Below, piece by piece: positions 53,502 through 62,010 of a DNA stretch of 64,000 bases. Positions within the stretch are counted from its first letter, which is position 1. Each line of letters begins with the position of its first letter. The notes beneath the pieces are model-generated. The model did no database searches and was not told the DNA's origin. It saw only the letters and a list, made by a program, of their open reading frames with translations. The translations under genes and the position numbers were made by a program. Origin of the DNA: Roseovarius sp. THAF27 (lineage in GTDB: Bacteria; Pseudomonadota; Alphaproteobacteria; Rhodobacterales; Rhodobacteraceae); the NCBI RefSeq assembly GCF_009363655.1, contig NZ_CP045393.1, positions 4,092,001-4,156,000 on the forward strand, in the 5' to 3' direction.

Positions 53502-54524
53502 ATGAGCGTGCTTTCGGAGGCGTGGCTGGCGTACAAGCTTCGGTGGAAGCGCCGGCGCCTGTTGTTCCGTGCGCTGCGCAAGCGACGCCAGCTGCGTCCG
53601 GTGGTGGACCGCACCGACCGGATCGCGCCGGGGGACATCCTGTGCTTTTCGACCGTCCGCAACGAGGCGGTGCGCCTGCCGTTTTTCCTGGCGCATCATC
53701 GCGCGCTGGGCGTGCGGCATTTCCTGTTCGTGGACAATGACAGCGACGACGGCACGCGCGACTACCTGCAGGCGCAAGACGACGTTTCCCTTTGGCGGAC
53801 GAAGGCCAGTTACAAGCTGTCGCGCTTCGGGGTCGACTGGCTGACATGGTTGCAGATGCAGCACGGGCACGGGCACTGGTGCCTGACGCTGGATGCCGAC
53901 GAGATCCTGATCTATCCGCATCACGAGACCCGCCCCCTGCCCGCGCTGGTCGAACGGCTGGAGCAATCGGGCCGCCGGTCTTTCGGCACGCTGATGCTGG
54001 ACATGTATCCCAAGGGCCCGCTGGCGGCGCATCCCTACGCGGCGGGCGACGATCCGTTCGAGCGGCTGTGCTGGTTCGATGGCGGCAACTACATGATCCA
54101 GAAGAAACCGGACCTGCACAACCTGTGGATCCAGGGCGGGGTGCGGGCGCGCAGGTTCTTTGCCGAACGGCCAGAGCGGGCGCCGACGATGGGCAAGATG
54201 CCCCTGGTGAAGTGGAACCGCCGCTACGCCTATGTCAGCAGCGCGCATTCCCTGTTGCCCCGGCGCCTGAACCGGGTCTACGACGAGCAGGGTGGAGAGC
54301 TTCTGTCCGGGATTCTGCTGCACACGAAGTTCCTGAACACGATCGTCGACCGCTCGGCCGAAGAGAAGACGCGGGCCGAGCATTTCGCCAACAGCACGCT
54401 TTACGACAGCTATTACGACGCGCTGACCGAAAACCCGGACCTGTGGTGCGAGCAGTCCATGCGGCTGATCGGGTGGCGGCAGCTGGAGGCGATGGGCCTG
54501 ATGTCGAAAGGTAACTGGATTTGA
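53502..54524 (+). CDS. Glycosyltransferase family 2-like protein, first of a tandem pair
   Basis: The 340-residue protein has a GT-A-type nucleotide-sugar domain. LCFSTVRNEAVRLPFFLAHH and GVRHFLFVDNDSDDGTRDYL form the family start. LTLDADEILIYPHHETRPLPAL contains the DxD-like metal site DADE. A C-terminal block with NLWIQGGVRARRFFAERPER and the terminal GLMSKGNWI follow. It resembles glycosyltransferases of the Glyco_tranf_2_4 group. A very similar gene lies 160 bp downstream. Donor and acceptor are unknown. Confidence 0.85.
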   Translation: MSVLSEAWLAYKLRWKRRRLLFRALRKRRQLRPVVDRTDRIAPGDILCFSTVRNEAVRLPFFLAHHRALGVRHFLFVDNDSDDGTRDYLQAQDDVSLWRTKASYKLSRFGVDWLTWLQMQHGHGHWCLTLDADEILIYPHHETRPLPALVERLEQSGRRSFGTLMLDMYPKGPLAAHPYAAGDDPFERLCWFDGGNYMIQKKPDLHNLWIQGGVRARRFFAERPERAPTMGKMPLVKWNRRYAYVSSAHSLLPRRLNRVYDEQGGELLSGILLHTKFLNTIVDRSAEEKTRAEHFANSTLYDSYYDALTENPDLWCEQSMRLIGWRQLEAMGLMSKGNWI

Positions 54525-54539
54525 TGAGTTCGGAATTGT

Positions 54540-54567
54540 TTGCGTTTTGTAAACAGTCGCTTATACC
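54540..54567 (+). promoter_or_regulatory. Weak candidate promoter between the tandem glycosyltransferases
   Basis: TTGCGT and TATACC are 16 bp apart in a stretch that is AT-richer than its surroundings. It may serve the second glycosyltransferase gene separately from the first. Confidence 0.25.
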
Positions 54568-54684
54568 GGAGCGAGGGGAACGGAGCCGGTGTTTTCATCG
54601 GTGTACCATTTTGGAAAAGAATGCTTTAACGCAGTCCGGGTATGGTGGCGGCTGGTCTGGCCGGCGGCCAAAGGGATATGAGTA

Positions 54685-55695
54685 GTGAGTATCTTGCAGT
54701 CATACGCGATGCGGCTGCGGCGGAAGCGGCATCGCATCCGTGCGTTTCGCAAGCATTTCTCGCTCAAGCCCGTGGTGGACCGCACGCGCAAGATCCGGCC
54801 CGGGGACATCCTGCTGTTCTCGACCATGCGCGACGAGTTCGTGCGCCTTCCCTTCTTTCTGCAATATTACCGCAACCTCGGGGTTTCGCATTTCCTGATC
54901 GTCGACAATGACAGCACCGATGGCGGGCGCGAGTTCATGGCCGACCAGGAGGATGTGTCGATCTGGACCACCAAGGCCAGCTACAAGGGCTCGAAGTTCG
55001 GGGTCGATTGGCTGAACTGGCTGCAGCGCAAATATGGCCATGGGCACTGGACGCTGGTGGTCGATCCGGACGAGCTGTTCATCTACCCGTTCTGCGACAC
55101 GCGGCCCATTCGGGCGCTGACCGACTGGCTGGACACCAGCCAGGTCAAATCCTTCGGCGCGATGCTGCTGGACATGTACCCGAAGGGCCGGATCGACTCG
55201 GTGTCGTACCTGCCGGGGCAGGACCCGCTGGAAATTGCCGGCTGGTTCGATCCGGGCAACTACGTGATCGAGAAGAACCGCAAATACGGCAACCTGTGGA
55301 TCCAGGGCGGGCCGCGCAGCCGGGTGTTCTTTGCCGACAGGCCCAAGAAGTCACCGGCGCTGAACAAGACACCGCTGGTGAAGTGGGACAAGCGGTACAC
55401 CTATATCAGCTCGACGCACACGCTTTTGCCGCGGGGTCTGAACCTGACCTATGACGAGTGGGGCGGAGAGAAGGCCAGTGGCATCCTGCTGCACGCGAAG
55501 TTCCTCAACACCTTCACCGCCAAGGCCGAGGAAGAGTTGCAGCGTGGACAGCACTATGCCGGAAGTGTCGAATACAGATCATATGCCGAGAAATTTCAGG
55601 ACAGTCCCGACCTTTGGTGCAAATGGTCGGAGAAATATATAAACTGGCGACAATTGGAAATTCTTGGGCTGATGTCCAAGGGCAACTGGGCATGA
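54685..55695 (+). CDS. Glycosyltransferase family 2-like protein, second of a tandem pair
   Basis: A 336-residue paralogue of the preceding protein, clearly related along its whole length by eye. It shows ILLFSTMRDEFVRLPFFLQY, HFLIVDNDSTDGGREFMADQ, VVDPDELFIYPFCDTRPIRAL (PDE in place of DADE), NLWIQGGPRSRVFFADRPKK and the shared terminal GLMSKGNWA. The start is GTG at 54685. A change in the acidic motif could alter metal or donor use. The two genes probably arose by duplication and may add adjacent sugars. Confidence 0.85.
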   Translation: MSILQSYAMRLRRKRHRIRAFRKHFSLKPVVDRTRKIRPGDILLFSTMRDEFVRLPFFLQYYRNLGVSHFLIVDNDSTDGGREFMADQEDVSIWTTKASYKGSKFGVDWLNWLQRKYGHGHWTLVVDPDELFIYPFCDTRPIRALTDWLDTSQVKSFGAMLLDMYPKGRIDSVSYLPGQDPLEIAGWFDPGNYVIEKNRKYGNLWIQGGPRSRVFFADRPKKSPALNKTPLVKWDKRYTYISSTHTLLPRGLNLTYDEWGGEKASGILLHAKFLNTFTAKAEEELQRGQHYAGSVEYRSYAEKFQDSPDLWCKWSEKYINWRQLEILGLMSKGNWA

Positions 55696-55708
55696 GGATG
55701 GGCAGAGG

Positions 55709-57409
55709 GTGAGCGTCGGCATCATAATGCTGGTCCACACGGCATTCGACCGGGCCGAGCAAGTGGCGCGCCATTGGGCCGCGGTGGGCTGTCCGCTGGT
55801 CATTCATGCAGACCGCAACGTGCCCAGCGAGACGTACAGGAATTTCGTCGCGGCGCTGTCCGACCTCGAGCAGGTGAAATTCGCCAGGCGGCATCGGTGC
55901 GAGTGGGGCACCTGGGGGCTGGTGGCGGCGACGCAGGCGGCGTCGGAGATCATGCTCAAGAGCTTTCCCGACGTGCGGCATGTTTACCTGGCGTCCGGCT
56001 CGTGCCTGCCGCTGCGGCCGGTGCAGGAACTGATCGACTACCTGGAGGATCGGCCGCAGACCGATTTCATCGAAAGCGCCACGACGGCGGATGTGCCCTG
56101 GACCATCGGAGGCCTGGATCACGAGAGGTTCACCCTGCGGTTCCCGTTTTCGTGGCGGCGGCACCGCAAGCTGTTCGACGCCTATGTTCGCCTGCAACGT
56201 AAGATCGGCTACAAGCGGCGCATTCCCAACGGGATCGTGCCGCATATGGGCAGCCAATGGTGGTGCCTGACGCGCCAGACCCTGTCGGCGATCCTGACGG
56301 ACCCCGAGCGGGCGACCTATGACAGCTATTTCAAGCGGGTGTGGATCCCGGACGAAAGCTATTTCCAGACGCTTGCAAGGCTCTATTCCAGGCAAATCGA
56401 GAGCCGGTCGCTGACCCTGTCGAAGTTCGATTACCAGGGCAAGCCGCACATCTTCTACGACGATCACCTGCAGCTTTTGCGGCGGTCGGACTGTTTCGTG
56501 GCGCGCAAGATCTGGCCCTTTGCCAACCGGCTTTACAATGCGTTCCTGACCGATGCGGCGGGCGCGATGAAGCGGACCGAGCCCAACCCCGGCAAGATCG
56601 ACCGGATCTTTGCCAAGGCGGTGGAACGTCGGACGCGCGGGCGGCCCGGCCTGCTGATGCAGAGCCGGTTTCCGGTGGAGGGGCGCGAAAACGGGCTGAC
56701 CTGCGCGCAATACTCGGTGTTCGAGGGGTTCAGCGACCTTTTCGAGAATTTCGAGCCCTGGCTGGCCAAGGTCACGGGCACGCGGGTGCACGGGCATCTC
56801 TTTGCCCCTGAGCGGGCCGAGTTTTCCGATGGCCAGACGGTGATGAACGGCGCGCTGAGCGACAGTGCGAAGCTGCGCGATTACAATCCGCAGGCGTTCC
56901 TGGCGAGCCTGATCTGGAACACGCGGGGCGAGCGGCAGTGTTTCCAGGTCGGTCCGCGCGACCACATCAAGAAGATCGAGTGGCCGCTGGCCAAGGACCA
57001 GAACGCGCAGATCTCTGTCATTTCGGGCGCGTGGGCGGTGCCGCTGTTCAAGTCGAACATGAACTTCGCCGACATCCGGCAGGAGGCCGCGTTGCTGCAA
57101 CAGATCGAAAGCAAGCACCTGGATGTGCTGCGCTCGCAATGGGGCAAGGCGCGGGTGCGGATCTGGACCATGGCGGAGTTCATCGAGGCGCCGATGGAGC
57201 CCTTGCAGACGATCATCGACGAGATTGGCAAGCAAAGCGTGCATGGCCTGGCCGAGGTGCCGAAGATGGCCGACCTGACCGGGTTCGGGCAGTTTTTGCA
57301 GAACCTCAAGAACCAGGGGATGCATCCCTACCTGATGGGCGATTTCCCGGTCGAGCACCGCCTGCGCGAGCCGCAGGCGCAACAACGCAAACCCTATCTG
57401 GTGCGATAG
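55709..57409 (+). CDS. GT14-type branching glycosyltransferase with long C-terminal extension
   Basis: Residues 1-250 resemble the core-2/I-branching N-acetylglucosaminyltransferase (GT14) domain, with GIIMLVHTAFDRAEQVARHW, HRCEWGTWGLVAATQAASEIM, YLASGSCLPLRPVQEL, GSQWWCLTRQTLSAIL and VWIPDESYFQTLARLYS. Residues about 290-566 form a second part I cannot assign, with FEGFSDLFENFEPWLAKVTG, FLASLIWNTRGERQC and EVPKMADLTGFGQFLQNLK. Proteins of this layout recur in Rhodobacteraceae. GT14 enzymes make beta-1,6 branches, so branching of a glycan is the natural guess. The sulfotransferase gene starts on the very next base. Confidence 0.8.
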   Translation: MSVGIIMLVHTAFDRAEQVARHWAAVGCPLVIHADRNVPSETYRNFVAALSDLEQVKFARRHRCEWGTWGLVAATQAASEIMLKSFPDVRHVYLASGSCLPLRPVQELIDYLEDRPQTDFIESATTADVPWTIGGLDHERFTLRFPFSWRRHRKLFDAYVRLQRKIGYKRRIPNGIVPHMGSQWWCLTRQTLSAILTDPERATYDSYFKRVWIPDESYFQTLARLYSRQIESRSLTLSKFDYQGKPHIFYDDHLQLLRRSDCFVARKIWPFANRLYNAFLTDAAGAMKRTEPNPGKIDRIFAKAVERRTRGRPGLLMQSRFPVEGRENGLTCAQYSVFEGFSDLFENFEPWLAKVTGTRVHGHLFAPERAEFSDGQTVMNGALSDSAKLRDYNPQAFLASLIWNTRGERQCFQVGPRDHIKKIEWPLAKDQNAQISVISGAWAVPLFKSNMNFADIRQEAALLQQIESKHLDVLRSQWGKARVRIWTMAEFIEAPMEPLQTIIDEIGKQSVHGLAEVPKMADLTGFGQFLQNLKNQGMHPYLMGDFPVEHRLREPQAQQRKPYLVR

Positions 57410-58840
57410 ATGGCAGGTCAATTCGACTATTTCGCGGTGTTTGCCGAGATGCGCACCGGGTCCAACTTTCTCGAGGCGAACCTGAACGCGTTCGAAAGCT
57501 TCGAGTGTTTCGGCGAGGCGTTCAACCCGCATTTCATCGGCTATCCCAACCGCGACGAGATCGCCGGCGTGGCGCAGCATACGCGCGATGCCGACCCGAT
57601 GCAGTTGATCAAGGCGGTGCGGGACGTGCCGGGCAAGATGGGCGGTTTCCGGTACTTTCACGATCATGACCCGCGCATCCTTGACGTGATGCTGGACGAT
57701 CCGCGCTGCGCCAAGATCATCCTGACGCGCAACCCGCTGGACAGCTATGTCAGCTGGAAGATCGCCCAGGCCACGGGCCAGTGGAAGCTGACCAACGTGA
57801 AGCGGCGCAAGGACAGCCAGGTTCGCTTCGACAAGGCCGAGTTCGAGACGCATGTGACCAAGCTGCAGGAATTTCAGGTGTTCCTGCTGAACCGGCTGCA
57901 GGCGTCGGGACAGGCGGCGTTCTACATCGCCTACGAGGATCTGCAGAACCTAGACGTGCTGAACGGTCTGGCGAAGTTCCTGGGCAGCGATGAGCGGCTG
58001 GAGGCGCTGGACGCGTCGCTGAAAAAGCAGAATCCCAGCGGACTTGAAGACAAGGTGTCCAACTTCAGGGACATGGAACAGGCCTTTGCCGGGCTCGATC
58101 CGTTCAACCTGACCCGGACGCCCAATTTCGAGCCGCGCCGGGGGCCGGCGGTGCCGGGCTTCGTGACCGGAGCCCATGCGGCGCTGCTGTACATGCCGAT
58201 CCGGTCGGGACCCGAGGCGGCGGTGTGCGACTGGCTGGCGGGGCTGGATAGCGTGGCGGCGGACGACCTGCCGACCAAGCTGAACCAGAAGGACCTGCGC
58301 CAGTGGAAGCGGCGTCATCCGGGGCATCGCGGCTTTACCGTGGTGCGGCATCCCGTGGCGCGGGCCCATGCGGCGTTCTGCGACAAGATCCTGCAAACCG
58401 GGCCGGGATGTCTTGCGGACATCCGAAAGACTTTGCGCAATTTCCACAAGCTGCCGCTGCCGGGGAAGATGCCGGACGAGGGCTATGACCGCGAGGCGCA
58501 CAAGCAGGCCTTTGCGGCGTTCCTGGAGTTTCTGAAGGCGAACCTTGCCGGACAGACGAATATCCGTGTGGACGCGCACTGGGCCACGCAATCGGCGATC
58601 ATGCAGGGCATGGCGCAGTTCAGCCTGCCGGATCTCGTGCTGCGCGAGGAGGAACTGGCCGAGGCGCTTCCGCGGCTGGCGGCATCGGTGGGCTATGACG
58701 CGGCCGCGCGCCCGGCCACATCCGTGCCCGATCAGCCCTTTTCGATCGACGAAATTTACGACGAAGAGATCGAGACGCTGGTCAGTGACATCTACCAGCG
58801 CGACTACATGATGTTCGGGTTTCGGGCTTACGCCGCCTGA
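57410..58840 (+). CDS. Sulfotransferase with two apparent sulfotransferase modules
   Basis: The 476-residue protein starts with FAEMRTGSNFLEANLNAF, a 5'-phosphosulfate loop (RTGSNFL at residues 15-21), then IILTRNPLDSYVSWKIAQAT (3'-phosphate motif, from about residue 105). A second, degenerate set appears later: YMPIRSGPEAAVCDWLAGLD (about 262-280) and FTVVRHPVARAHAAFCDKIL (about 308-327). This implies an internal fusion of two sulfotransferase-type folds, the second perhaps inactive or specialised. NodH-like sulfotransferases are the closest named class. The gene begins on the base after the GT14 stop. Its end overlaps ptsN on the other strand. Confidence 0.78.
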   Translation: MAGQFDYFAVFAEMRTGSNFLEANLNAFESFECFGEAFNPHFIGYPNRDEIAGVAQHTRDADPMQLIKAVRDVPGKMGGFRYFHDHDPRILDVMLDDPRCAKIILTRNPLDSYVSWKIAQATGQWKLTNVKRRKDSQVRFDKAEFETHVTKLQEFQVFLLNRLQASGQAAFYIAYEDLQNLDVLNGLAKFLGSDERLEALDASLKKQNPSGLEDKVSNFRDMEQAFAGLDPFNLTRTPNFEPRRGPAVPGFVTGAHAALLYMPIRSGPEAAVCDWLAGLDSVAADDLPTKLNQKDLRQWKRRHPGHRGFTVVRHPVARAHAAFCDKILQTGPGCLADIRKTLRNFHKLPLPGKMPDEGYDREAHKQAFAAFLEFLKANLAGQTNIRVDAHWATQSAIMQGMAQFSLPDLVLREEELAEALPRLAASVGYDAAARPATSVPDQPFSIDEIYDEEIETLVSDIYQRDYMMFGFRAYAA

Positions 58841-59292
58841 ACCGACTGTGCCTCGGTGATAATCGTGTGCAGCGTCGCGGGATCGTCATTGGCCCGCAGC
58901 TTGGCGCAGATCGCCGGATCGCGCAGGGTGCGCGAGACAAGCGCCAGCGCCTTGAGATGTTCCACGCCGGCATCTTCGGGCGCGAACAGGGCAAAGGCCA
59001 GGTCGACCGGCTGGCGGTCGACCGAGTTGAAGTCAATCGGCGTGTCCAGCAGCACCAGCGCACCCACGACCGAGTCGATGCCCGCCAGACGCGCATGGGG
59101 CAAGGCCACGCCATGCCCCACGCCTGTGGGTCCGAGGTTTTCGCGCTCGATCAGGGCGTCCACCACTTTTTGCGGATCGAGGCCGTAGACGGACTCGGCA
59201 ATGCTGCCAAGCTCGTGCAGAAGGCGCTTTTTGCTGGACACGGAGGAATAGACCCGGACCGCGTCAGGCCGCAAAATCTGAGTGAACTGCAT
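58828..59292 (-). CDS. ptsN: Nitrogen-type phosphotransferase EIIA (PtsN)
   Basis: PtsN is the EIIA(Ntr) protein, phosphorylated on a histidine by the PTS(Ntr) chain and acting as a regulator of potassium, nitrogen and envelope stress responses. The phosphorylated histidine is in HGVALPHARL (about residue 66), and the PTS_EIIA_2 fold spans almost the whole 154 residues. It lies 48 bp downstream of hpf on the same strand. The usual rpoN gene between lptB and hpf is absent. The 3' end overlaps the sulfotransferase gene by 13 bp. Confidence 0.92.
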   Translation of the reverse strand: MQFTQILRPDAVRVYSSVSSKKRLLHELGSIAESVYGLDPQKVVDALIERENLGPTGVGHGVALPHARLAGIDSVVGALVLLDTPIDFNSVDRQPVDLAFALFAPEDAGVEHLKALALVSRTLRDPAICAKLRANDDPATLHTIITEAQSVQAA

Positions 59293-59340
59293 TCAGTTAT
59301 GCTCCATCGGCGGCCGGTTCCGCCTTGCTAGCTCGATTGT

Positions 59341-59904
59341 TTACGGGTCGATCCATCCGATATTGCCGTCATCGCGGCGATAAACGACGTTGACCCCTTC
59401 TTTTCCTTCATTCCGGAACACGAGCACCGGGGCGCCGGCAAGTTCCATCTGCATGACTGCCTCGCCGACCGACAGAGAGGGAATATGATGCTCCATCTCT
59501 GCAACGATAACCGGCTGCAGGCTTTCGGGTTCCGATTCTCCCCCATCGGCTTCGGAGGCGAGGATATAGGCGGAAGCCTGAGAAAGTTCAATAGGTTCCG
59601 CCCGGTCGCGATGATGGTCCTTCAAACGGCGCTTGTAGCGGCGCAACTGCTTTTCCAGTTTCTCGCTGCAATCGTCGAACGCGGCGTAGATCTCATGCGC
59701 GTGGGCCTTGGCCTGGGCGGTCAGCCCGGTGGACAGGTGGACCGTTGCCTCGCAGACGAATTCGCTCGCGCTCTTGGAAAAGATCACGTGCGCGTCCGTC
59801 GGCCGTTCGGCGTATTTTTCCACAATGGAGTTCAACTCGTTCTCGACATGAGTCTGCAAAGCCTGGCCGACATCGATTTGTTTTCCACTGATTTGATAGC
59901 GCAT
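59341..59904 (-). CDS. hpf: Ribosome hibernation promoting factor, long form
   Basis: The 187-residue protein has the N-terminal HPF/RaiA fold (MRYQISGKQIDVGQALQTHV, AQAKAHAHEIYAAFDDCSEKLEKQLRRYK) that blocks the ribosome decoding site. A linker and C-terminal domain (VGEAVMQMELAGAPVLVFRN) then dimerise 70S ribosomes directly, as in long HPF proteins. A GGAGG site precedes the ATG. It shares a strand with lptB and ptsN. An FNR-like site lies about 55 bp upstream. Confidence 0.94.
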   Translation of the reverse strand: MRYQISGKQIDVGQALQTHVENELNSIVEKYAERPTDAHVIFSKSASEFVCEATVHLSTGLTAQAKAHAHEIYAAFDDCSEKLEKQLRRYKRRLKDHHRDRAEPIELSQASAYILASEADGGESEPESLQPVIVAEMEHHIPSLSVGEAVMQMELAGAPVLVFRNEGKEGVNVVYRRDDGNIGWIDP

Positions 59905-59955
59905 TCAGAACCTCCAACATGCGGACAGAAATGGCCTGTGGCGCGATGAGACGCG

Positions 59956-59969
59956 CTGATCCAGGTCAA
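59956..59969 (-). promoter_or_regulatory. FNR/FnrL-like box upstream of hpf
   Basis: On the minus strand TTGAC-CTGG-ATCAG, one base from the TTGAY-N4-RTCAA FNR-family consensus. Its centre is about 58 bp before the hpf start. Low-oxygen control of ribosome hibernation would be sensible, but a single near-consensus site is weak evidence. Confidence 0.3.
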
Positions 59970-60132
59970 ATCCGTGAGGGATGTAATGACGTTTTCTGTG
60001 TGCCCGGGCCCGGCCCAAAGGATGGGTCGCACGGCTCGAACAGTGCAAAAACCGAAAGCGTCATACCTCATTTGATCCGCGATATGGGCATCTTGTCAAT
60101 GGAGATTGCGTGAGGGCCCGGCGCAAGATCGC

Positions 60133-60891
60133 TCAGGATATACGAAAATTTTCGCCGAGGTAGACGCGGCGGACGTTTTCGTTCGACACGACCTCGGACG
60201 GGGTGCCCGACATCAGGACCTTGCCGTCATGCAGGATATAGGCACGGTCCACGATTTCGAGCGTTTCGCGCACGTTGTGGTCGGTGATCAGTACGCCGAT
60301 GCCGCGCTTCTTGAGGTCGGCGACCAGGTGGCGGATATCGCCGACCGAGATCGGATCGACCCCGGCAAAGGGTTCGTCCAGCAGCAGGTACTTGGGCTGG
60401 GCGGCAAGGCAGCGGGCAATCTCCACCCGGCGCCGCTCACCGCCCGACAGGGCCAGCGCGGGGGCGCGGCGCAGGTGCTCGATGGAAAATTCCGACAGCA
60501 ATTCCTCGAGCCGCTCGCGGCGCTTGTGGCGGCTGTCCTTCGAGATATCGAGGATCGCCATGATGTTGTCCTCGACCGACATGCCGCGAAAGATCGACAT
60601 TTCCTGCGGCAGGTAGCCGACGCCCAGCTTGGCGCGGCGATACATCGGCAGGTTGGTCACGTCGCGCCCGTCGATCCGCACATGCCCGCCCTCGGGATGG
60701 ATCAGCCCGGCGATGGCGTAGAAGGTCGTCGTCTTGCCCGACCCGTTCGGGCCGAGAAGCGCCACGACCTCGCCCTGGCGCAGGGAGAGGGTGACATCGC
60801 GGATGACGACGCGCTTCTTGTAGCTCTTGCGCAGGTTCTCGACCGACAGGCCGGTGCTTTCGTGGGCGATATGCAACTCGGGCCGGGCCAT
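60133..60891 (-). CDS. lptB: LPS export ATPase LptB
   Basis: LptB is the cytoplasmic ATPase of the LptBFGC complex that extracts lipopolysaccharide from the inner membrane. Walker A is VALLGPNGSGKTTTFYAIAG, the signature ALSGGERRRVEIARCL, Walker B YLLLDEPFAGVDP and the H-loop ITDHNVRETL. The 252-residue length is normal. The ATG at 60891 overlaps the lptA stop (TGATG). A 228-bp gap separates its end from hpf, which carries the FNR-like box and no rpoN. Confidence 0.96.
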   Translation of the reverse strand: MARPELHIAHESTGLSVENLRKSYKKRVVIRDVTLSLRQGEVVALLGPNGSGKTTTFYAIAGLIHPEGGHVRIDGRDVTNLPMYRRAKLGVGYLPQEMSIFRGMSVEDNIMAILDISKDSRHKRRERLEELLSEFSIEHLRRAPALALSGGERRRVEIARCLAAQPKYLLLDEPFAGVDPISVGDIRHLVADLKKRGIGVLITDHNVRETLEIVDRAYILHDGKVLMSGTPSEVVSNENVRRVYLGENFRIS

Positions 60892-61388
60892 CACTCGTTC
60901 CCGTCCTCGGGTTGCAGGATCGTCTTGACGCGGCCCGTGACACGGGCGGTCCCGGCCCGCGTGTCGACGAACATCTTGTCACCGCTCAGCGCGTTGATAC
61001 CCTGAACGAGGAGCACGTCGCCCTCCATCTCGATCAGGCCGGTGTCGACGTTGTAATCGGCGCGCGACGCCTCGGCCGCATCCTCGCCGCTGACAAGGGT
61101 GACGCCGCCGGTCGCCTGAAGCTCTTCGATGCCGCTTTGATCGCTCTTGTAGACCACCAGAACGCGGGGCGCGGACAGGCGCATCTCGCCCTGTCCGATC
61201 AGAACGTTGCCGGTAAAGACCGCGGTGCCGTCCTGCTGGTTCACGTCCAGATTGTCGGCGGTGACCTCGACCGGAAGGCTGCTGTCCTGCGCGGTGTTGC
61301 CGAAGGCGACCTGCGCGCCCTGGGCGGCGGCGCCAAGTGGCTGGCACAACAAAATGACTGCAATCAAAATGCGAAACGAATGGGTCAC
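60891..61388 (-). CDS. lptA: Periplasmic LPS transport protein LptA
   Basis: LptA bridges the periplasm for lipopolysaccharide transport. The 165-residue protein has a signal peptide (about 1-22, ending GAAAQ) and the OstA-type fold: VEVTADNLDVNQQDGTAVFTGNVLIGQGEMRLSA, given here as VTADNLDVNQQDGTAVFTGN. The GTG start at 61388 overlaps the lptC stop. It lies between lptC and lptB as in other bacteria. Confidence 0.92.
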   Translation of the reverse strand: MTHSFRILIAVILLCQPLGAAAQGAQVAFGNTAQDSSLPVEVTADNLDVNQQDGTAVFTGNVLIGQGEMRLSAPRVLVVYKSDQSGIEELQATGGVTLVSGEDAAEASRADYNVDTGLIEMEGDVLLVQGINALSGDKMFVDTRAGTARVTGRVKTILQPEDGNE

Positions 61389-62008
61389 TGATCTGGGTCC
61401 TCGGACGGCTGCGGAGTATATACCAGCTTCACCCCTTCGGTGAAAACCAAATGTGCCTCGCCGGTTTCGTCGTCCTCGGACAAGACCATGCGCCCCGCGG
61501 TCAGGTCTCCGGCGGGGCCGGTGCCCGACACGGGGCCGGGCGTTTCGGCGTAAAGCACGTCCAGCTTTGCGTTCAGCCGCTCGGTGGTCATCTCGTAGCC
61601 GGTGGTCGTGTCGATATGGACGTTGCCCATCAGCGAGGCGTTCAGATCGGATTGGTGCATGTCGCCGCGATCGGACCTGACGGTCACCATGCCGCCGGAA
61701 AACAACCGCATCTCGGCGGTGACATCCTCGGCGTTGATCAGGCGGGGATCGTCCGTTGCCGGGCGGGCGGTTTCGGCGGTGATCGTCACCTCGTCCCCGC
61801 CGCTGGTCACGCCGGCAAAGGCCGCGTTCGTCGCGCCCTGGTCGCGCGCGCGCTGCTCCAGGTCGATATTGGCGATGGGGATGGATTTGGTCGGGTCGAT
61901 ATGGCGCGAAATCAGGAAGATCGTGGACAACAGGCCAAGCGCGGCCAACGGCAGGATGATCTTCATCCAGGCCACCAGGCGCGAGTAGAAGTTGTCGGTC
62001 GTTGCCAT
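61385..62008 (-). CDS. lptC: LPS transport protein LptC
   Basis: LptC is an inner-membrane anchored protein that receives lipopolysaccharide from the ABC transporter and passes it to LptA. One membrane segment (MKIILPLAALGLLSTIFLIS, about residues 15-34) is followed by a periplasmic beta-jellyroll domain (EVTITAETARPATDDPRL, GNVHIDTTTGYEMTTERLNA). At 207 residues it is typical of alphaproteobacterial LptC. An RNase D-like gene ends 2 bp before its start. Confidence 0.88.
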   Translation of the reverse strand: MATTDNFYSRLVAWMKIILPLAALGLLSTIFLISRHIDPTKSIPIANIDLEQRARDQGATNAAFAGVTSGGDEVTITAETARPATDDPRLINAEDVTAEMRLFSGGMVTVRSDRGDMHQSDLNASLMGNVHIDTTTGYEMTTERLNAKLDVLYAETPGPVSGTGPAGDLTAGRMVLSEDDETGEAHLVFTEGVKLVYTPQPSEDPDQ

Positions 62009-62010
62009 GG

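Noticed and set aside
60059..60085. Possible decayed copy of the 65-bp repeat
   Set aside because: GTCAT and a GATCC-like centre are present, but stems are broken and length cannot be matched. Left out of the repeat list.
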